A stretch of 64,000 bases of DNA from Geodermatophilaceae bacterium URHB0062 (lineage in GTDB: Bacteria; Actinomycetota; Actinomycetes; Mycobacteriales; Geodermatophilaceae), in NCBI GenBank assembly GCA_000620185.1, contig KK211088.1, forward strand, positions 202,498 to 266,497. The letters run 5' to 3'. The notes beneath the pieces were generated by a model. The model was not told the DNA's origin. It did no database searches and saw nothing but the letters and a program-made list of their open reading frames with translations. The position numbers were made by a program, and so were the translations under genes. Shown one piece after another: positions 33,614-42,708 of this stretch. Each line of letters begins with the position of its first letter. Within the stretch, counting starts at the first letter, position 1.

Positions 33614-34767
33614 CCAGGGCGAGCGGTACGACCGCGCCGGAGGCCGAAGGCACCCGACCGCACGCGGACTTCGACCTCCACGGCATCGTCGGGATCCGGG
33701 TGCTGGACGCCAGCCCACAGGACGTCGCGACCGTCACCCGTCAGCTCGGCCCGATCGCCGCTCCGCTGACCCGCGAACCCGACATCACGATCCGGTTCGT
33801 CGATGAGCTGCCCGAAGCGGGTCCGATGACCTACGCCACCTGGCAGGAGAGCGCCGCCACCGACGACGACTTCTATCTGCTGCGCGGCAAGGACGGCGTG
33901 GCCGCCCGCACCCTGCTGCCGATGGACGCCGTGGGCGACTCCTGCCAGATCGTCTGCGAACGACGGGCGGGCCACGTTCCGCACCTGCTCGCCGTCATCA
34001 ACATGACCGCTCTCCAGCGGGACGTGCTCCCGCTGCACGCCTCGGCGTTCACGTACGAGGGCGTCGGCGTGCTGGCGACCGGGTGGGGCAAGGGCGGCAA
34101 GACCGAGGTCCTGCTGGCTTTCGCCGCACGCGGCGCCCGGTACGTGGGCGACGAGTGGGTCTACCTGACGCCGGACGGCGAGATGCACGGCGTGCCCGAA
34201 CCGATCCGCCTGTGGAACTGGCACATCGAGCAGCTCCCGGAGCTGCGCGCCGGCCTCCCCGCGGCGACGCGGGCCCGGCTGGCATCCCTGCCGGCGATGG
34301 CGTCGTCAGCCGCCGGGCTGTCGGCCCGTCTCCGGGGGCTGCCGGCGTCGGTGCTCCGCCGTACGGCGCCGGTGCTGCGGCGGCAGGCCTACGTGCAGGT
34401 GCCACCCGCCCGGCTCTTCGGCGAGGACGCGCTCGCGCTGCACGGACGGGTCGACCAGGTCCTGTTCGTGGCCAGCCACGACCGGGACGACGTCACGATC
34501 GAGCCGATGGCGGGGGCCTCGGTCGCCGCCCACATGCTCGCGTCCCTGGAGGAGGAGCGGGGGCCGCTGCTCCAGGTCTACCGTCAGTTCCGCTTCCTCT
34601 TCCCCGAGCGCAGGGCGGCCGCCATCGAGGAGGCCCCTGCGATCGAGCGACGGCTGCTGGAGCGGTACCTGGCCGACCGTCCCGCTCATGTCCTCCGGCA
34701 CCCGTATCCGGTCGACCTCGACTCCCTGGTGGGCCCGGTCGAGGCAGCAGTGGGAGGTGGGTCCTGA
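33610..34767 (+). CDS. HPr-kinase-like P-loop protein
   Basis: The 385-residue protein has a central Walker A, TGWGKGGKTE at about 157-166, followed by RYVGDEWVYL, where Asp181 occupies the HprK metal/base position. The preceding PLHASAFTYEGVGVLATG is the usual HprK-domain entry. The domain is embedded in a longer chain with no HPr-recognition features. HprK-related proteins occur beside exopolysaccharide and asparagine-synthase-like clusters with undefined substrates, possibly small-molecule phosphorylation. Fully overlapped operon context (ATGA) argues for a role in repeat-unit modification. Confidence 0.7.
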   Translation: MTRASGTTAPEAEGTRPHADFDLHGIVGIRVLDASPQDVATVTRQLGPIAAPLTREPDITIRFVDELPEAGPMTYATWQESAATDDDFYLLRGKDGVAARTLLPMDAVGDSCQIVCERRAGHVPHLLAVINMTALQRDVLPLHASAFTYEGVGVLATGWGKGGKTEVLLAFAARGARYVGDEWVYLTPDGEMHGVPEPIRLWNWHIEQLPELRAGLPAATRARLASLPAMASSAAGLSARLRGLPASVLRRTAPVLRRQAYVQVPPARLFGEDALALHGRVDQVLFVASHDRDDVTIEPMAGASVAAHMLASLEEERGPLLQVYRQFRFLFPERRAAAIEEAPAIERRLLERYLADRPAHVLRHPYPVDLDSLVGPVEAAVGGGS

Positions 34768-34852
34768 ACAGGGCTTCGCAACATCGTTGTCATATGGGCT
34801 TTTCGTGCGATAGTGCGGCGATCTGCAGGATGATGAGCGACGGGGGCACGTC

Positions 34853-36031
34853 ATGAAGGAGCCCGGTCACGACGCGGTCGGGGTGCTGCGCTGGGGCATC
34901 CGGCGATATCGCTGGCTGTTCCTCGCCTGCCTGCTGCTCGGCGCCGTCGCGGCACCGTACGCGGCGAGCACGCTGGACAAGCCGGCCGACGCGGAGGCGC
35001 TGATCATCGCCCAGCGGCTGGACATGAGCCTCACGGCGCTGCCCCGCTACGGCGAGGTGCTGTTCGACAACGGCCAGGTCGCGCAGGCGGTGGCCGCGAA
35101 GTTCAAGGACGGCACCGCGTTCAAGGACATCGTCCCGAACCACGTCTCGCTGGTCGCCGACCAGGACTCCATCGTCTTCCACGTCGTCGGCCACGACCCC
35201 GACCCGAAGACCGCGGCGGAGATCGCGAACACGGCCGCGGCCACCTTCCTCACGGCGCTGAACGCACCGGGGGTGGGTGTCGGCGCGTTCACGCTGCTGC
35301 GACCGGCCACGCCGCCACCGGCTCCGGCCGGAGGCATGAGCAAGGCGCTGACCATCCCCGTCGGGATCATCACCGGCGGCGTGCTCGGCCTCGCCGCCGT
35401 GTCCCTCCTGCTCGCCGGCCGCCGTCCGGTGATCGACTCGGGGAGCGTCGAGGAGGCCACCGGCGTGCCGGGGCTGGGCACCGTGACCGTCCCCCGCACG
35501 CGCCGCGGCGAGTTCCCCCCGCCGGACCAGTTCCCCGGCCTCGTGCCGGCATGCCGGCGGCTGCTCCGGCTGAAGACGCCGACGATCGTCGTCGTGAGCC
35601 CGTCCCGCGAGGAGCGGCTGCGCGCACAGGTGTCGGTGGCGCTGGCCGCGGCGCTGACGCGGGTCCGCCCGCTCCAGTTCACCGGGCCGAAGGAACTGCG
35701 CGAGGCGGTCGCCGGGCACCAGGCCGCGTTGCGTCCGGACGACCTCCAGCGCAACCCGTCCGAGGCGGACGGTGTGCCGACCCTGACGGTCATCGACAGC
35801 AACGATCCGCTCGACCTCGTGCAGCCGCCGGATCTGACCGCCGCCGTGCTGGTGGCCCGCGAAGGCATCAGCAGTTCCGCCCTCCGCGCCGCCGTCGTCG
35901 AGCACCTCGGAGGCAGTGCCGAGGCCCGTGTCCTGCTGGTCAAGCGCGGTCGGCGGGCGCGGCGTGACGCCCGCGCCGGCAGCGCCTCAGCGGAGAACTC
36001 CCGGGTCGAGGAACTGTCGCTGCGGCAGTAG
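34853..36031 (+). CDS. Wzc/Wzz-type polysaccharide co-polymerase with degenerate kinase domain
   Basis: The 392-residue protein has membrane spans near 21-38 and 167-188 enclosing an extracytoplasmic domain, as in chain-length regulators. The cytoplasmic part follows the bacterial tyrosine-kinase plan: VIDSGSVEEATGVPGLGTV, then a Walker A position at 245-257 and a Walker B strand TVIDSNDP at 312-318. The Walker A reads SPSREERLR instead of GxxxxGKS/T, so ATP binding is probably lost, and no tyrosine-rich tail is present. It likely sets polymer length by scaffold function. Its paralogue is at 42709. The 85-base leader contains ACGGGG just before ATG. Confidence 0.8.
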   Translation: MKEPGHDAVGVLRWGIRRYRWLFLACLLLGAVAAPYAASTLDKPADAEALIIAQRLDMSLTALPRYGEVLFDNGQVAQAVAAKFKDGTAFKDIVPNHVSLVADQDSIVFHVVGHDPDPKTAAEIANTAAATFLTALNAPGVGVGAFTLLRPATPPPAPAGGMSKALTIPVGIITGGVLGLAAVSLLLAGRRPVIDSGSVEEATGVPGLGTVTVPRTRRGEFPPPDQFPGLVPACRRLLRLKTPTIVVVSPSREERLRAQVSVALAAALTRVRPLQFTGPKELREAVAGHQAALRPDDLQRNPSEADGVPTLTVIDSNDPLDLVQPPDLTAAVLVAREGISSSALRAAVVEHLGGSAEARVLLVKRGRRARRDARAGSASAENSRVEELSLRQ

Positions 36032-36039
36032 AGGTCGCA

Positions 36040-37200
36040 GTGGGAAGTAGTCCCCGGGCGGTGGTCGCCCTGGCTCCACCCGTGGAGAGCCGCATCGTGC
36101 AGCGGGTGACCGAGCGTGCGGACGAGTGGTTTCCGGGCGTCGGCGGTCGCCCGCTCGTCACCCTCCGTCGGCTGGCGGAGCGGCCGCGTGCGGTGCTCTA
36201 CGCCGTCGACGTCGGCGAGGGGACCGGCCGGCGGCCGCTGGTCCTCGCCAAGGTCCGCCGCGGCTGGTCCGATGCCGCCGAGCAGGCAGGTGCACGGCCC
36301 CGCCTGGCGCCCGATCTCCTGCCGGCGTCGGAGCAGACCGCAATAGAGTTCGCCGGGCTGACGGCGATCCACCGGATGTTCGGCGACGGGGACCCTGATT
36401 TCGGCGCCGTCCGCCCGCTCGATCACCTGACCGCCGACGACATCATCCTCATGGAGTACGTCGACGCTCCGACGCTGCGCGCCGTCCTCGCGCGCAGCCA
36501 CCGCCTCTCCTCCCAGCGGCGCAGGCCGCCGCACCACCGCGGCGAGGACGCCTGGCGACGGGCGGGCACGTGGCTGCGGTCGTTCCAGGAGCGGATGCCC
36601 GGGGACGGGCTGCCGGCACGGCAGGCGAGCAGGGACGACGTCGTGGACCGGTTCGACGCTTTCGGCTCGTTCCTGACCGGACGCCTCGGTGCCCGCGCGG
36701 CGGGCGACGCGGCTCGGGTGGGGGCCCGGTTGGCGGCCGACGTCCTCCCGGAGCGGCTGTCCCTTGCCGTGGGGCACGGCGACTACGCGCCCCGCAACGT
36801 GTTCCTCTCCGGGGACGGCCGGCTGACCGTGTTCGATCCCCTGTTCCGGTGGCGGGTCCCGCGCCACGAGGACCTCAGCCGCTTCCTCGTCGCCGCCCGG
36901 CTGCAGGCGGTCCAGGTGCACACGCGCGGCCTGGCGTACGGCGCCGCGGGGCTGGACCGGCGCGAGCGGGCGGTGATCGAGGGCTATTGCGACGACTCCG
37001 ACGACGGCCCCGCGGTGCAGCTGGCCGAACTGCGGTGCCTCCAGTTGCTGATCACCCTGGACCGGTGGTCAGCCCTCGTGGACAGCCCGTCCCGCGGCTG
37101 GCACGCCCGGGTGCGGAAAGCCTCGCTGCACCGCGCCTCGGATTGCTTCCGGGACGAGACCCGACGCCTGCTCCTACTCGTCGAGTCCGATCCGGGCTGA
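36040..37200 (+). CDS. APH/choline-kinase-like phosphotransferase
   Basis: The 386-residue protein contains the phosphotransferase catalytic motif VGHGDYAPRNVFLSG (HGD-x2-P-x-N) and a metal-binding LTVFDP near residue 265. ILMEYVDAPTLRAVL serves as the hinge region. The family phosphorylates small alcohols, amino sugars or lipids. In this operon a sugar or lipid-linked acceptor is likely but unproven. GTG 36040 follows AGAGGTC, 8 bases after the co-polymerase stop. Convergent with the sulfotransferase at 37208, 7 bases between stops. Confidence 0.75.
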   Translation: MGSSPRAVVALAPPVESRIVQRVTERADEWFPGVGGRPLVTLRRLAERPRAVLYAVDVGEGTGRRPLVLAKVRRGWSDAAEQAGARPRLAPDLLPASEQTAIEFAGLTAIHRMFGDGDPDFGAVRPLDHLTADDIILMEYVDAPTLRAVLARSHRLSSQRRRPPHHRGEDAWRRAGTWLRSFQERMPGDGLPARQASRDDVVDRFDAFGSFLTGRLGARAAGDAARVGARLAADVLPERLSLAVGHGDYAPRNVFLSGDGRLTVFDPLFRWRVPRHEDLSRFLVAARLQAVQVHTRGLAYGAAGLDRRERAVIEGYCDDSDDGPAVQLAELRCLQLLITLDRWSALVDSPSRGWHARVRKASLHRASDCFRDETRRLLLLVESDPG

Positions 37201-37207
37201 CCCGCCG

Positions 37208-38308
37208 TCAGGCAGGAGGCCGACGCCGCCCGCGCACGGCGCCGCCCGCGGCGCTCCACAGCTCGATCGGGACGCCGGTGACCCGGCGCTGCGCCCGGCG
37301 AGCCGCGTTCGACCAGCGCACCGCCCGGCTGGACCGGACCCGCGCCAGCGCCGCCTCGGCCGTGTGCAGCCGCTTCGCCAGCTCGGCCGGGCTCATCTCA
37401 GGCATGATCACGGCCTCGGCGTCGTCCTCCAGGGAGACCGCGCCGGGGCCCGCCTGCCGCTCGGCCAGCGCTGCCCGGGTCAGCAGGCGACGGTGCCCGG
37501 CGGGGTCGTCGGACGGGACGAGCTCCCCCCGTGTACCGGCCGTGACGGGGTCGTAGCCGAAGAACCGGGCCAGCGGGCCGGCGGAGGACTCGAGCAGTCC
37601 GCGCGCCGCGTCGTCCAGCTCGTCGGCCCAGCGGTGGGCGAGGTCGGTGTTGATCGGGTCCCGCGTCCGGGTGCTGCCCGCGCTGATCCGAGGAGTGCCG
37701 CGGGCGGCCTGCACGTCGTTGTGGCGCAGGAGGTTGTCCGACCAGGGCTCGTCGAGGAACTCGACCAGTTCGGAGAGGGTCTCCTTCGGATGCTCGACGA
37801 GGTCCTCGTAGCGGAGCAGGGCGAAGCGGTCGTCGGCGAGCTCCAGCCCGCGGCGCAGGATCTCCGTGTTGGTGCTGCGCCAGTAGGCGACGGCGTCGGC
37901 CACGTCGTAGTGGAACTTCTCGACGAGCGAGTGCACCACCGCGCCGGGGTGCCGGACGATCCCGACGAAGACGGCGTCGGGGAACACCTCCGCCATCTGC
38001 TGGATGTGCCGCGAGTGGAAGGGCGTCTTCTCCCCCCACCGCTGCTTGCCCTGGGAGCGCGCGTGCCGTTCGAACATGCCGGCGTAGAACTCGCGCAGCC
38101 GGGCGTCGAACTCCTGCTCGCTGAAGCCCAGCCGCTGGTACCAGTCCCGGCCGCGCGTCCAGTTCGGGATCTGCTTGGCAGCCGCCAGGCCACCCATGAA
38201 GCCGGTCTCCTCGCTGATCGAGATGCGCGGATGGGCATCGAGGATCAGCCGGAAGAGCGTGCTCCCGGAGCGCATGGTCCCGACCATGAAGATCGGCCCG
38301 TCCGGCAT
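37208..38308 (-). CDS. Sulfotransferase family protein
   Basis: The 366-residue protein starts DGPIFMVGTMRSGSTLFRL, a RSGST version of the PAPS loop typical of the Sulfotransfer_3 group. The 3'-phosphate motif is FVGIVRHPGAVVHSLVE. A C-terminal extension of about 80 residues (MSPAELAKRLHTAEAALARV) looks helical and may mediate interactions. ATG 38308 overlaps the polymerase stop by one base. Role as for the other sulfotransferases, but the motif variant suggests a different acceptor. Confidence 0.85.
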   Translation of the reverse strand: MPDGPIFMVGTMRSGSTLFRLILDAHPRISISEETGFMGGLAAAKQIPNWTRGRDWYQRLGFSEQEFDARLREFYAGMFERHARSQGKQRWGEKTPFHSRHIQQMAEVFPDAVFVGIVRHPGAVVHSLVEKFHYDVADAVAYWRSTNTEILRRGLELADDRFALLRYEDLVEHPKETLSELVEFLDEPWSDNLLRHNDVQAARGTPRISAGSTRTRDPINTDLAHRWADELDDAARGLLESSAGPLARFFGYDPVTAGTRGELVPSDDPAGHRRLLTRAALAERQAGPGAVSLEDDAEAVIMPEMSPAELAKRLHTAEAALARVRSSRAVRWSNAARRAQRRVTGVPIELWSAAGGAVRGRRRPPA

Positions 38309-39633
38309 CACGGCACCTCCTGCGCTTCCGGCACGAGACGTCCCGTGGCCAGCAGCGTGGGCTTCTGCCGCGCAGCCTGCACCGCCGCGACGGTCTCGCA
38401 CACGGCGACATAGGCGATGACGGCCCAGAAGAACTTGTACTTCATGTTCGACAGGAAGAACGACGAGACCATCGTGCTCAGGAGGGCGGCCACCGGTGGG
38501 GCGCGCATCGCCGCGGGCAGGCGCAAGGCACTCACCAGGGAGACGGCGAGGCCGACCAGCAGCAGCACCAGGCCGGGGATGCCCAGCTCGATCACCGCGA
38601 GCAGGAAGATGCTGTGCGGCTCGAAGGTGGCGCCGCGCGGCTGAACCCTCGCCTCCGGTGTCGACGCGAGCTCCTGCTCGTAGACGGTGGGGAAGTCGCC
38701 CCACCCGGCCCCGAAGAGGCAGTACTTCGAGCACGACTGCGCGCCGACCAGCCAGATGTCGGTGCGGCCCGACGAGCTCGTGGAGTTGTCGACCTGCCGC
38801 TTCCCGAAGCCCGCCGGCTGGAAGATGAGCACCACCGCGAGGAGGACCGCAGCCGTGACGGCCACCGTCACCTTGCGGGCGCGGGGGGCGATGCCGAGCC
38901 ACAGGACGACGATGAAGACGGTGACGGCGCCGAGCAGGCCGCCTCGGGAGCCGGTCATCAGGATGCCGACGAGCAGCAGCAGGGTGATGGTGCTGTGGAT
39001 CCACCGGCTCCGGCCGGACTCGCTCAGGGCTCGGCTCGCGGCGATGGCCAGCGGGAGCAGGAGGGCGGCCGCCTCGTTGTTGGCGCCGAGCAGGTCGTCA
39101 CCGAAGCGCGCGGGGCCGTCGCCCGGGCCCGTCCGCTTGCCGGGCAGGCCGCCGAGCAGCGTGATCTGGGCGAAGCCGTACATCACGACCGCCAGCCCGC
39201 CGGCCATGAGGGACGTCGCGAAGAGCCGGAGCGTCCGGTCGTCGAACCGCATCAGGACCAGGGCGACGACCAGCAGGACCTGACTGGCGAGGACGCGGAA
39301 GTCGAGGAAGCTCGCGCCCGGCGCGATGCTCCAGAACAGCGAGAACCCGGACAGCGCGAGGAAGGCCAGCCACACCGGCACCGCGAGCGGCAGCCGCGCG
39401 CTCCCTCTCCGGGTCGTGACCAGCTGGGTCACCAGCGCGGCCCCGAGCAGCAGACCGAGCAGGGAGGAGACCCCACCGAAGGCCCCGGGCACGACCTTGA
39501 ACGCGGAGCCGAACGGGATCAGGACGCAGTACGGCGGCAGCGCGTACCGCAACGGGTTCCGGAAGCAGGCGACCACGTACGCGATGAGCAGCGGCGACAG
39601 CGCCAGGCCGAACACCACCGTCGTCAGATCCAC
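38308..39633 (-). CDS. O-antigen ligase/polymerase family protein (Wzy-like)
   Basis: The 441-residue protein has about twelve membrane segments. A large extracytoplasmic loop before the last spans holds SSSGRTDIWLVGAQ, LFGAGWGDFPTVYEQEL and EPHSIFLLAVIELGIPGL. The last is the H-x6-E-x-G-x2-G pattern of the Wzy_C/O-antigen ligase family, while TGSRGGLLG matches its conserved cytoplasmic-end motif. It should polymerise flipped repeat units. GTG 39633 is chosen, preceded by a purine-rich region GGCGGGGGCAGG. Confidence 0.85.
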   Translation of the reverse strand: MDLTTVVFGLALSPLLIAYVVACFRNPLRYALPPYCVLIPFGSAFKVVPGAFGGVSSLLGLLLGAALVTQLVTTRRGSARLPLAVPVWLAFLALSGFSLFWSIAPGASFLDFRVLASQVLLVVALVLMRFDDRTLRLFATSLMAGGLAVVMYGFAQITLLGGLPGKRTGPGDGPARFGDDLLGANNEAAALLLPLAIAASRALSESGRSRWIHSTITLLLLVGILMTGSRGGLLGAVTVFIVVLWLGIAPRARKVTVAVTAAVLLAVVLIFQPAGFGKRQVDNSTSSSGRTDIWLVGAQSCSKYCLFGAGWGDFPTVYEQELASTPEARVQPRGATFEPHSIFLLAVIELGIPGLVLLLVGLAVSLVSALRLPAAMRAPPVAALLSTMVSSFFLSNMKYKFFWAVIAYVAVCETVAAVQAARQKPTLLATGRLVPEAQEVP

Positions 39634-39697
39634 CCTGCCCCCGCCCTTCCTCTCACAGGCCGGCGATCGTCGCACACACGAGGGCGGAATTGGCCGC

Positions 39698-39703
39698 TAC
39701 TGT
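39698..39703 (+). promoter_or_regulatory. -10 box of a probable leaderless transcript
   Basis: TACTGT ends 7 bases before GTG 39711, with no ribosome binding site between. This supports GTG 39711 over the upstream in-frame TTG 39690 as the true start of the sulfotransferase. Confidence 0.5.
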
Positions 39704-39710
39704 GCGCGAG

Positions 39711-40679
39711 GTGGCCAAGACCAAGGTTCTGTCGATCGTGGGACCGGGGCGCAGCGGCACGACGGTGCTCGCCGGCATCCTCGGCAGCGTCGAGGGAGTC
39801 GTCGACGTCGGCGAGCTGCGCTGGCTGTGGCGGCGCGGTCTGCTCGAGCGCCGCACCTGCGGCTGCGGCGTCCCGGTGGACGAGTGCCCGTTCTGGTCCG
39901 CGGTCGTGGACAAGATGATGGCGGGCCGCGACGGCACGCCGGCCGAGTTCGCCGCCGAGGTCGCATCGGCCCAGGGCCTGCTCATGTCCCGTCGACACCG
40001 GCTGCGGATCATCCGGACGGCCGCCGCCGGCAGCCCGTGGCCTCCGCTCGAGCCGCTGCGGGCGGTGACGGCGCAGCTGGTCAGTGCTGTCGCCGAGGTC
40101 TCCGGCGGCCGGGTGATCGTCGACAGTTCCAAGCGCGCGCAGGACGCCGCTGTCCTGGCGGGGCTCGACGACGTCGACCACTACGTCCTGCACATGGTCC
40201 GGGACCCGCGCGCGGTCGCCTTCTCCTGGGGCAAGCGGGACAAGACGATCCGCGTCGCCGAGGGCACACGGGCCATGGGTTCCCGCGGCCTCCTGTCCAG
40301 CGTGACCCGGTGGACGGAGAACGGTCTCGGAGCCGAGGCGCTGCGTCCCTCCGTCCCCCGCGACCGCTGGCTGTTCCTCCGCTACGAGGACTTCGCCGCA
40401 CACCCCCGGGCGAGCATCGCGCGGATCCTGGCCTTCCTCGGCGAGGAGGGCGCGCTGCCTTTCGCGGAGGACGACTCGGCGGTGCTGGACGTCAACCACA
40501 CGGTCGCCGGCAACCCGAACCGCTTCCACGTCGGCCGGGTGGCGATCCGCCTCGACGACGAGTGGAGCCGGCGCATGCCCCGCCATCGGCAGCTGCTGAT
40601 CCAGGGCCTGACCTGGCCGCTCCGGCTGCGGTTCCGCAGCCGGGTCACCAGCGGGTCGGCGTCGTCCCAGCCCGCCTGA
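39711..40679 (+). CDS. Sulfotransferase family protein
   Basis: The 322-residue protein starts AKTKVLSIVGPGRSGTTVLA, a GRSGTT phosphosulfate loop. It has YVLHMVRDPRAVAFSWGKRD as 3'-phosphate motif and RWLFLRYEDFAAHP, the usual conserved strand of this family. CGCGVPVDECPFWSAV is a conserved cysteine segment seen in a branch of actinobacterial sulfotransferases. Cytoplasmic; acceptor unknown. It is monocistronic and divergent from the Wzy-like gene, 77 bases apart. Confidence 0.85.
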   Translation: MAKTKVLSIVGPGRSGTTVLAGILGSVEGVVDVGELRWLWRRGLLERRTCGCGVPVDECPFWSAVVDKMMAGRDGTPAEFAAEVASAQGLLMSRRHRLRIIRTAAAGSPWPPLEPLRAVTAQLVSAVAEVSGGRVIVDSSKRAQDAAVLAGLDDVDHYVLHMVRDPRAVAFSWGKRDKTIRVAEGTRAMGSRGLLSSVTRWTENGLGAEALRPSVPRDRWLFLRYEDFAAHPRASIARILAFLGEEGALPFAEDDSAVLDVNHTVAGNPNRFHVGRVAIRLDDEWSRRMPRHRQLLIQGLTWPLRLRFRSRVTSGSASSQPA

Positions 40680-40685
40680 GCCACC

Positions 40686-41456
40686 TCAGGTCCGCGCCCG
40701 CACCCCGCGGAGCACCCTCTTGGCGCGCTGGGCGCTGCGCGCGACCGGCTCCGCCGTCCGCACCTGCAGGTAGGGGCGCGCGGCCTTGACCCGGACGGAG
40801 AGCAGCCCGTTCCCGCGGTAGATGCCCACCCGGGGGACGGCGAAGTCGCCCGGCTCCTCGGCCGTCTCCGGCAGCGCGAAGGCGTGCGTGTAGCCCGCCA
40901 CCTCCGCAGCCCGCCGGACGCCGGCGTCGTGCAGGCCGCGGGGATAGGCGAGGAGGGTCACCGGCCGGCCCAGGACGTCGGACAGGAGCTCCCGGCTGTC
41001 GCGCAGGTCGCGCACGCACTCCTCGAAGGAGAGGTCGACCAGGTCGCGGTGAGCCCAGCTGTGGGACTGGAAGTCCACCCCGGCGTCCTGCATCTCGAGG
41101 ACCTGGTCGAGCGTGAGCGTGGTCAAGCGTCCGGTCCCCGGAGTCCGCACCCAGTCGACGGCCTGACCGGCCGGGGTGAGCGTCTGCGCCACGAGGAAGA
41201 CGGTGGCCGGCAGCCGGTGCCGCGTGAGGAGCGGCAGCACGTGCTCGTGCAGCGCGGCGAACCCGTCGTCGAATGTCAGTGCCGCCGTCCCTCGAGGCAA
41301 CCGCCCGCGGGCATCGAGCCGGGAGAGGGCGTTCCGGACCGGGAGGACCTGCCGGCTCCGGCTCAGCCACGTCGCCTGCGCGGCGAACGCCTCCGGGGTC
41401 ACCGCCAGCGGGGATTCCCAGTCCGGCTCCACGGAGTGGTAGCAGAGGATGGTCAC
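40686..41456 (-). CDS. CE4 polysaccharide deacetylase
   Basis: The 256-residue protein begins MTILCYHSVEPDWESPL and has the NodB motifs TFDDGF (metal and base aspartates), SHSWAHRDL (metal histidines) and YPRGLHD. No signal peptide is visible, so it may act on cytoplasmic lipid-linked sugars, like PIG-L or NodB functional analogues. It is similar in size and motif order to the deacetylase half of the fusion at 10639. GTG 41456 overlaps the GT4 stop (GTGA). Confidence 0.85.
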   Translation of the reverse strand: MTILCYHSVEPDWESPLAVTPEAFAAQATWLSRSRQVLPVRNALSRLDARGRLPRGTAALTFDDGFAALHEHVLPLLTRHRLPATVFLVAQTLTPAGQAVDWVRTPGTGRLTTLTLDQVLEMQDAGVDFQSHSWAHRDLVDLSFEECVRDLRDSRELLSDVLGRPVTLLAYPRGLHDAGVRRAAEVAGYTHAFALPETAEEPGDFAVPRVGIYRGNGLLSVRVKAARPYLQVRTAEPVARSAQRAKRVLRGVRART

Positions 41457-42574
41457 CGGGTTCCTCCCGTGCGTCGGACTGCGGCTGAGGTCAGTTCCTC
41501 GTAGAGCGCGGACACGTTGGCCGCGGTGACCTCGCCGGAGAACTTCTCCACGACGCGGGCCCGCCCCGCCGCACCCATCCGCCGGCGCTGCGCAGCGTCG
41601 ACGAGCAGGGGTTCCAGCGCGTCGGCGAGCTTCTCGGGGTTCCGCACCGGCACCACGTAGCCGGTCTCGCCGTCGGCGATCGCGCGCGCCACGTCACCGA
41701 CGTCGGTCGCCACGACGGGCAGGCCGGCCGCCATGGCCTCCAGCACCGAGAGCGGCATCGCCTCCCACCAGGAGGGCAGGCAGAACACGTCCGCGTGGGC
41801 GAACTCCCCCGGCATCTCCTCCGAGGCTCGGGTGCCGAGCAGCTTCGCCGATCCGTCGAGCCCGGCACGGACCTCCGCCTCAGCGGCGGGGCCCTCGTCC
41901 GGGGTCCCGCCGAGCAGCCACGTCTCGTGCGGCACGCCGCGTTCCCGCAGCAGCCGCGACGCCTCGAGCAGGTCGAGGACGCCCTTGCGCGGCGTCAGCA
42001 AGCCCACATAGAGGATCCGCGGCGGATCGTGGTCGCCCTCCAGCGCGGGATAGCCGTCGACGGGCACGCCGTTGTCGATCAGCGTCACCCGCTCCGCCGG
42101 AAGGACCTGCCGGAGGGCATCCGCCCCGGCGGTCCAGCACGCGACCACCCGGTGCGCGGGCAGCATGGCCAGGCGCAGGAGGGACCGGCGCAGCGGTGTG
42201 GTCAGCCAGGACTGGATGTTGCCGCCGTGCGCATGCACGATGACGGCGCAGCCACGGGCGCGTCCGGCCAGCGCCAGCAGCGCGGCCCGGAGGACGGTGA
42301 CCGTCGGGGCCAGCGCCGAGTGGATGTGGACGACGTCGCACCCCCCGGCCCGGCGCCACACGGCCACCGCGTCGAGGAGGGTGCGCCGCAGGTTCCCGAG
42401 CGTGGGCCGGCCGCCCTCGGGGACGCCCGTGTGCGCGACGTTCAGGAAGCGCAGATCGTGCTCCTGGGCCAGTCGGCTGTGGAGCAGCGTCTCGAGGAAG
42501 GTCGGGATGCCGCCGCGATCGGGCGCACCCTTGCCGACCATCAACACTGTCTTCTTGCTGGGAACGCTCGTCAT
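41453..42574 (-). CDS. GT4 family glycosyltransferase
   Basis: The 373-residue GT-B protein has an N-terminal Rossmann half (VLMVGKGAPDRGGIPTFLE, VVHIHSALAP, VIVHAHGG) and a C-terminal half with ILYVGLLTPRKGVLDLLEA. The donor-binding E-x7-E motif lies in WEAMPLSVLEAMAAGLP. It transfers a nucleotide-activated sugar with retention of configuration to the growing repeat unit. It forms a two-gene operon with the deacetylase, so this sugar may be an N-acetylhexosamine that is later deacetylated (inference). ATG 42574. Confidence 0.85.
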   Translation of the reverse strand: MTSVPSKKTVLMVGKGAPDRGGIPTFLETLLHSRLAQEHDLRFLNVAHTGVPEGGRPTLGNLRRTLLDAVAVWRRAGGCDVVHIHSALAPTVTVLRAALLALAGRARGCAVIVHAHGGNIQSWLTTPLRRSLLRLAMLPAHRVVACWTAGADALRQVLPAERVTLIDNGVPVDGYPALEGDHDPPRILYVGLLTPRKGVLDLLEASRLLRERGVPHETWLLGGTPDEGPAAEAEVRAGLDGSAKLLGTRASEEMPGEFAHADVFCLPSWWEAMPLSVLEAMAAGLPVVATDVGDVARAIADGETGYVVPVRNPEKLADALEPLLVDAAQRRRMGAAGRARVVEKFSGEVTAANVSALYEELTSAAVRRTGGTR

Positions 42575-42660
42575 CCGGCCGCTCCGACTGCTGGTGGGTA
42601 CGGCTGGAGGCCGTCATCGGGGCCGGGACGATACCGGATCCATGATCGCCGGTCAGCCGT

Positions 42661-42705
42661 TATGGTGGCGCCCTCACTGTCGCCGGTGGACTGAGGGACG
42701 GGGAA
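42661..42705 (+). promoter_or_regulatory. Promoter and short leader of the second co-polymerase gene
   Basis: TATGGT (42661-42666) fits a -10 box. The predicted leader of about 36 bases ends with ACGGGGAA (42698-42705) three bases before GTG 42709. A similar TATGGT plus ACGGGG arrangement is found before the TauE/SafE gene (48520 and 48607). Confidence 0.4.
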
Positions 42706-42708
42706 CCT

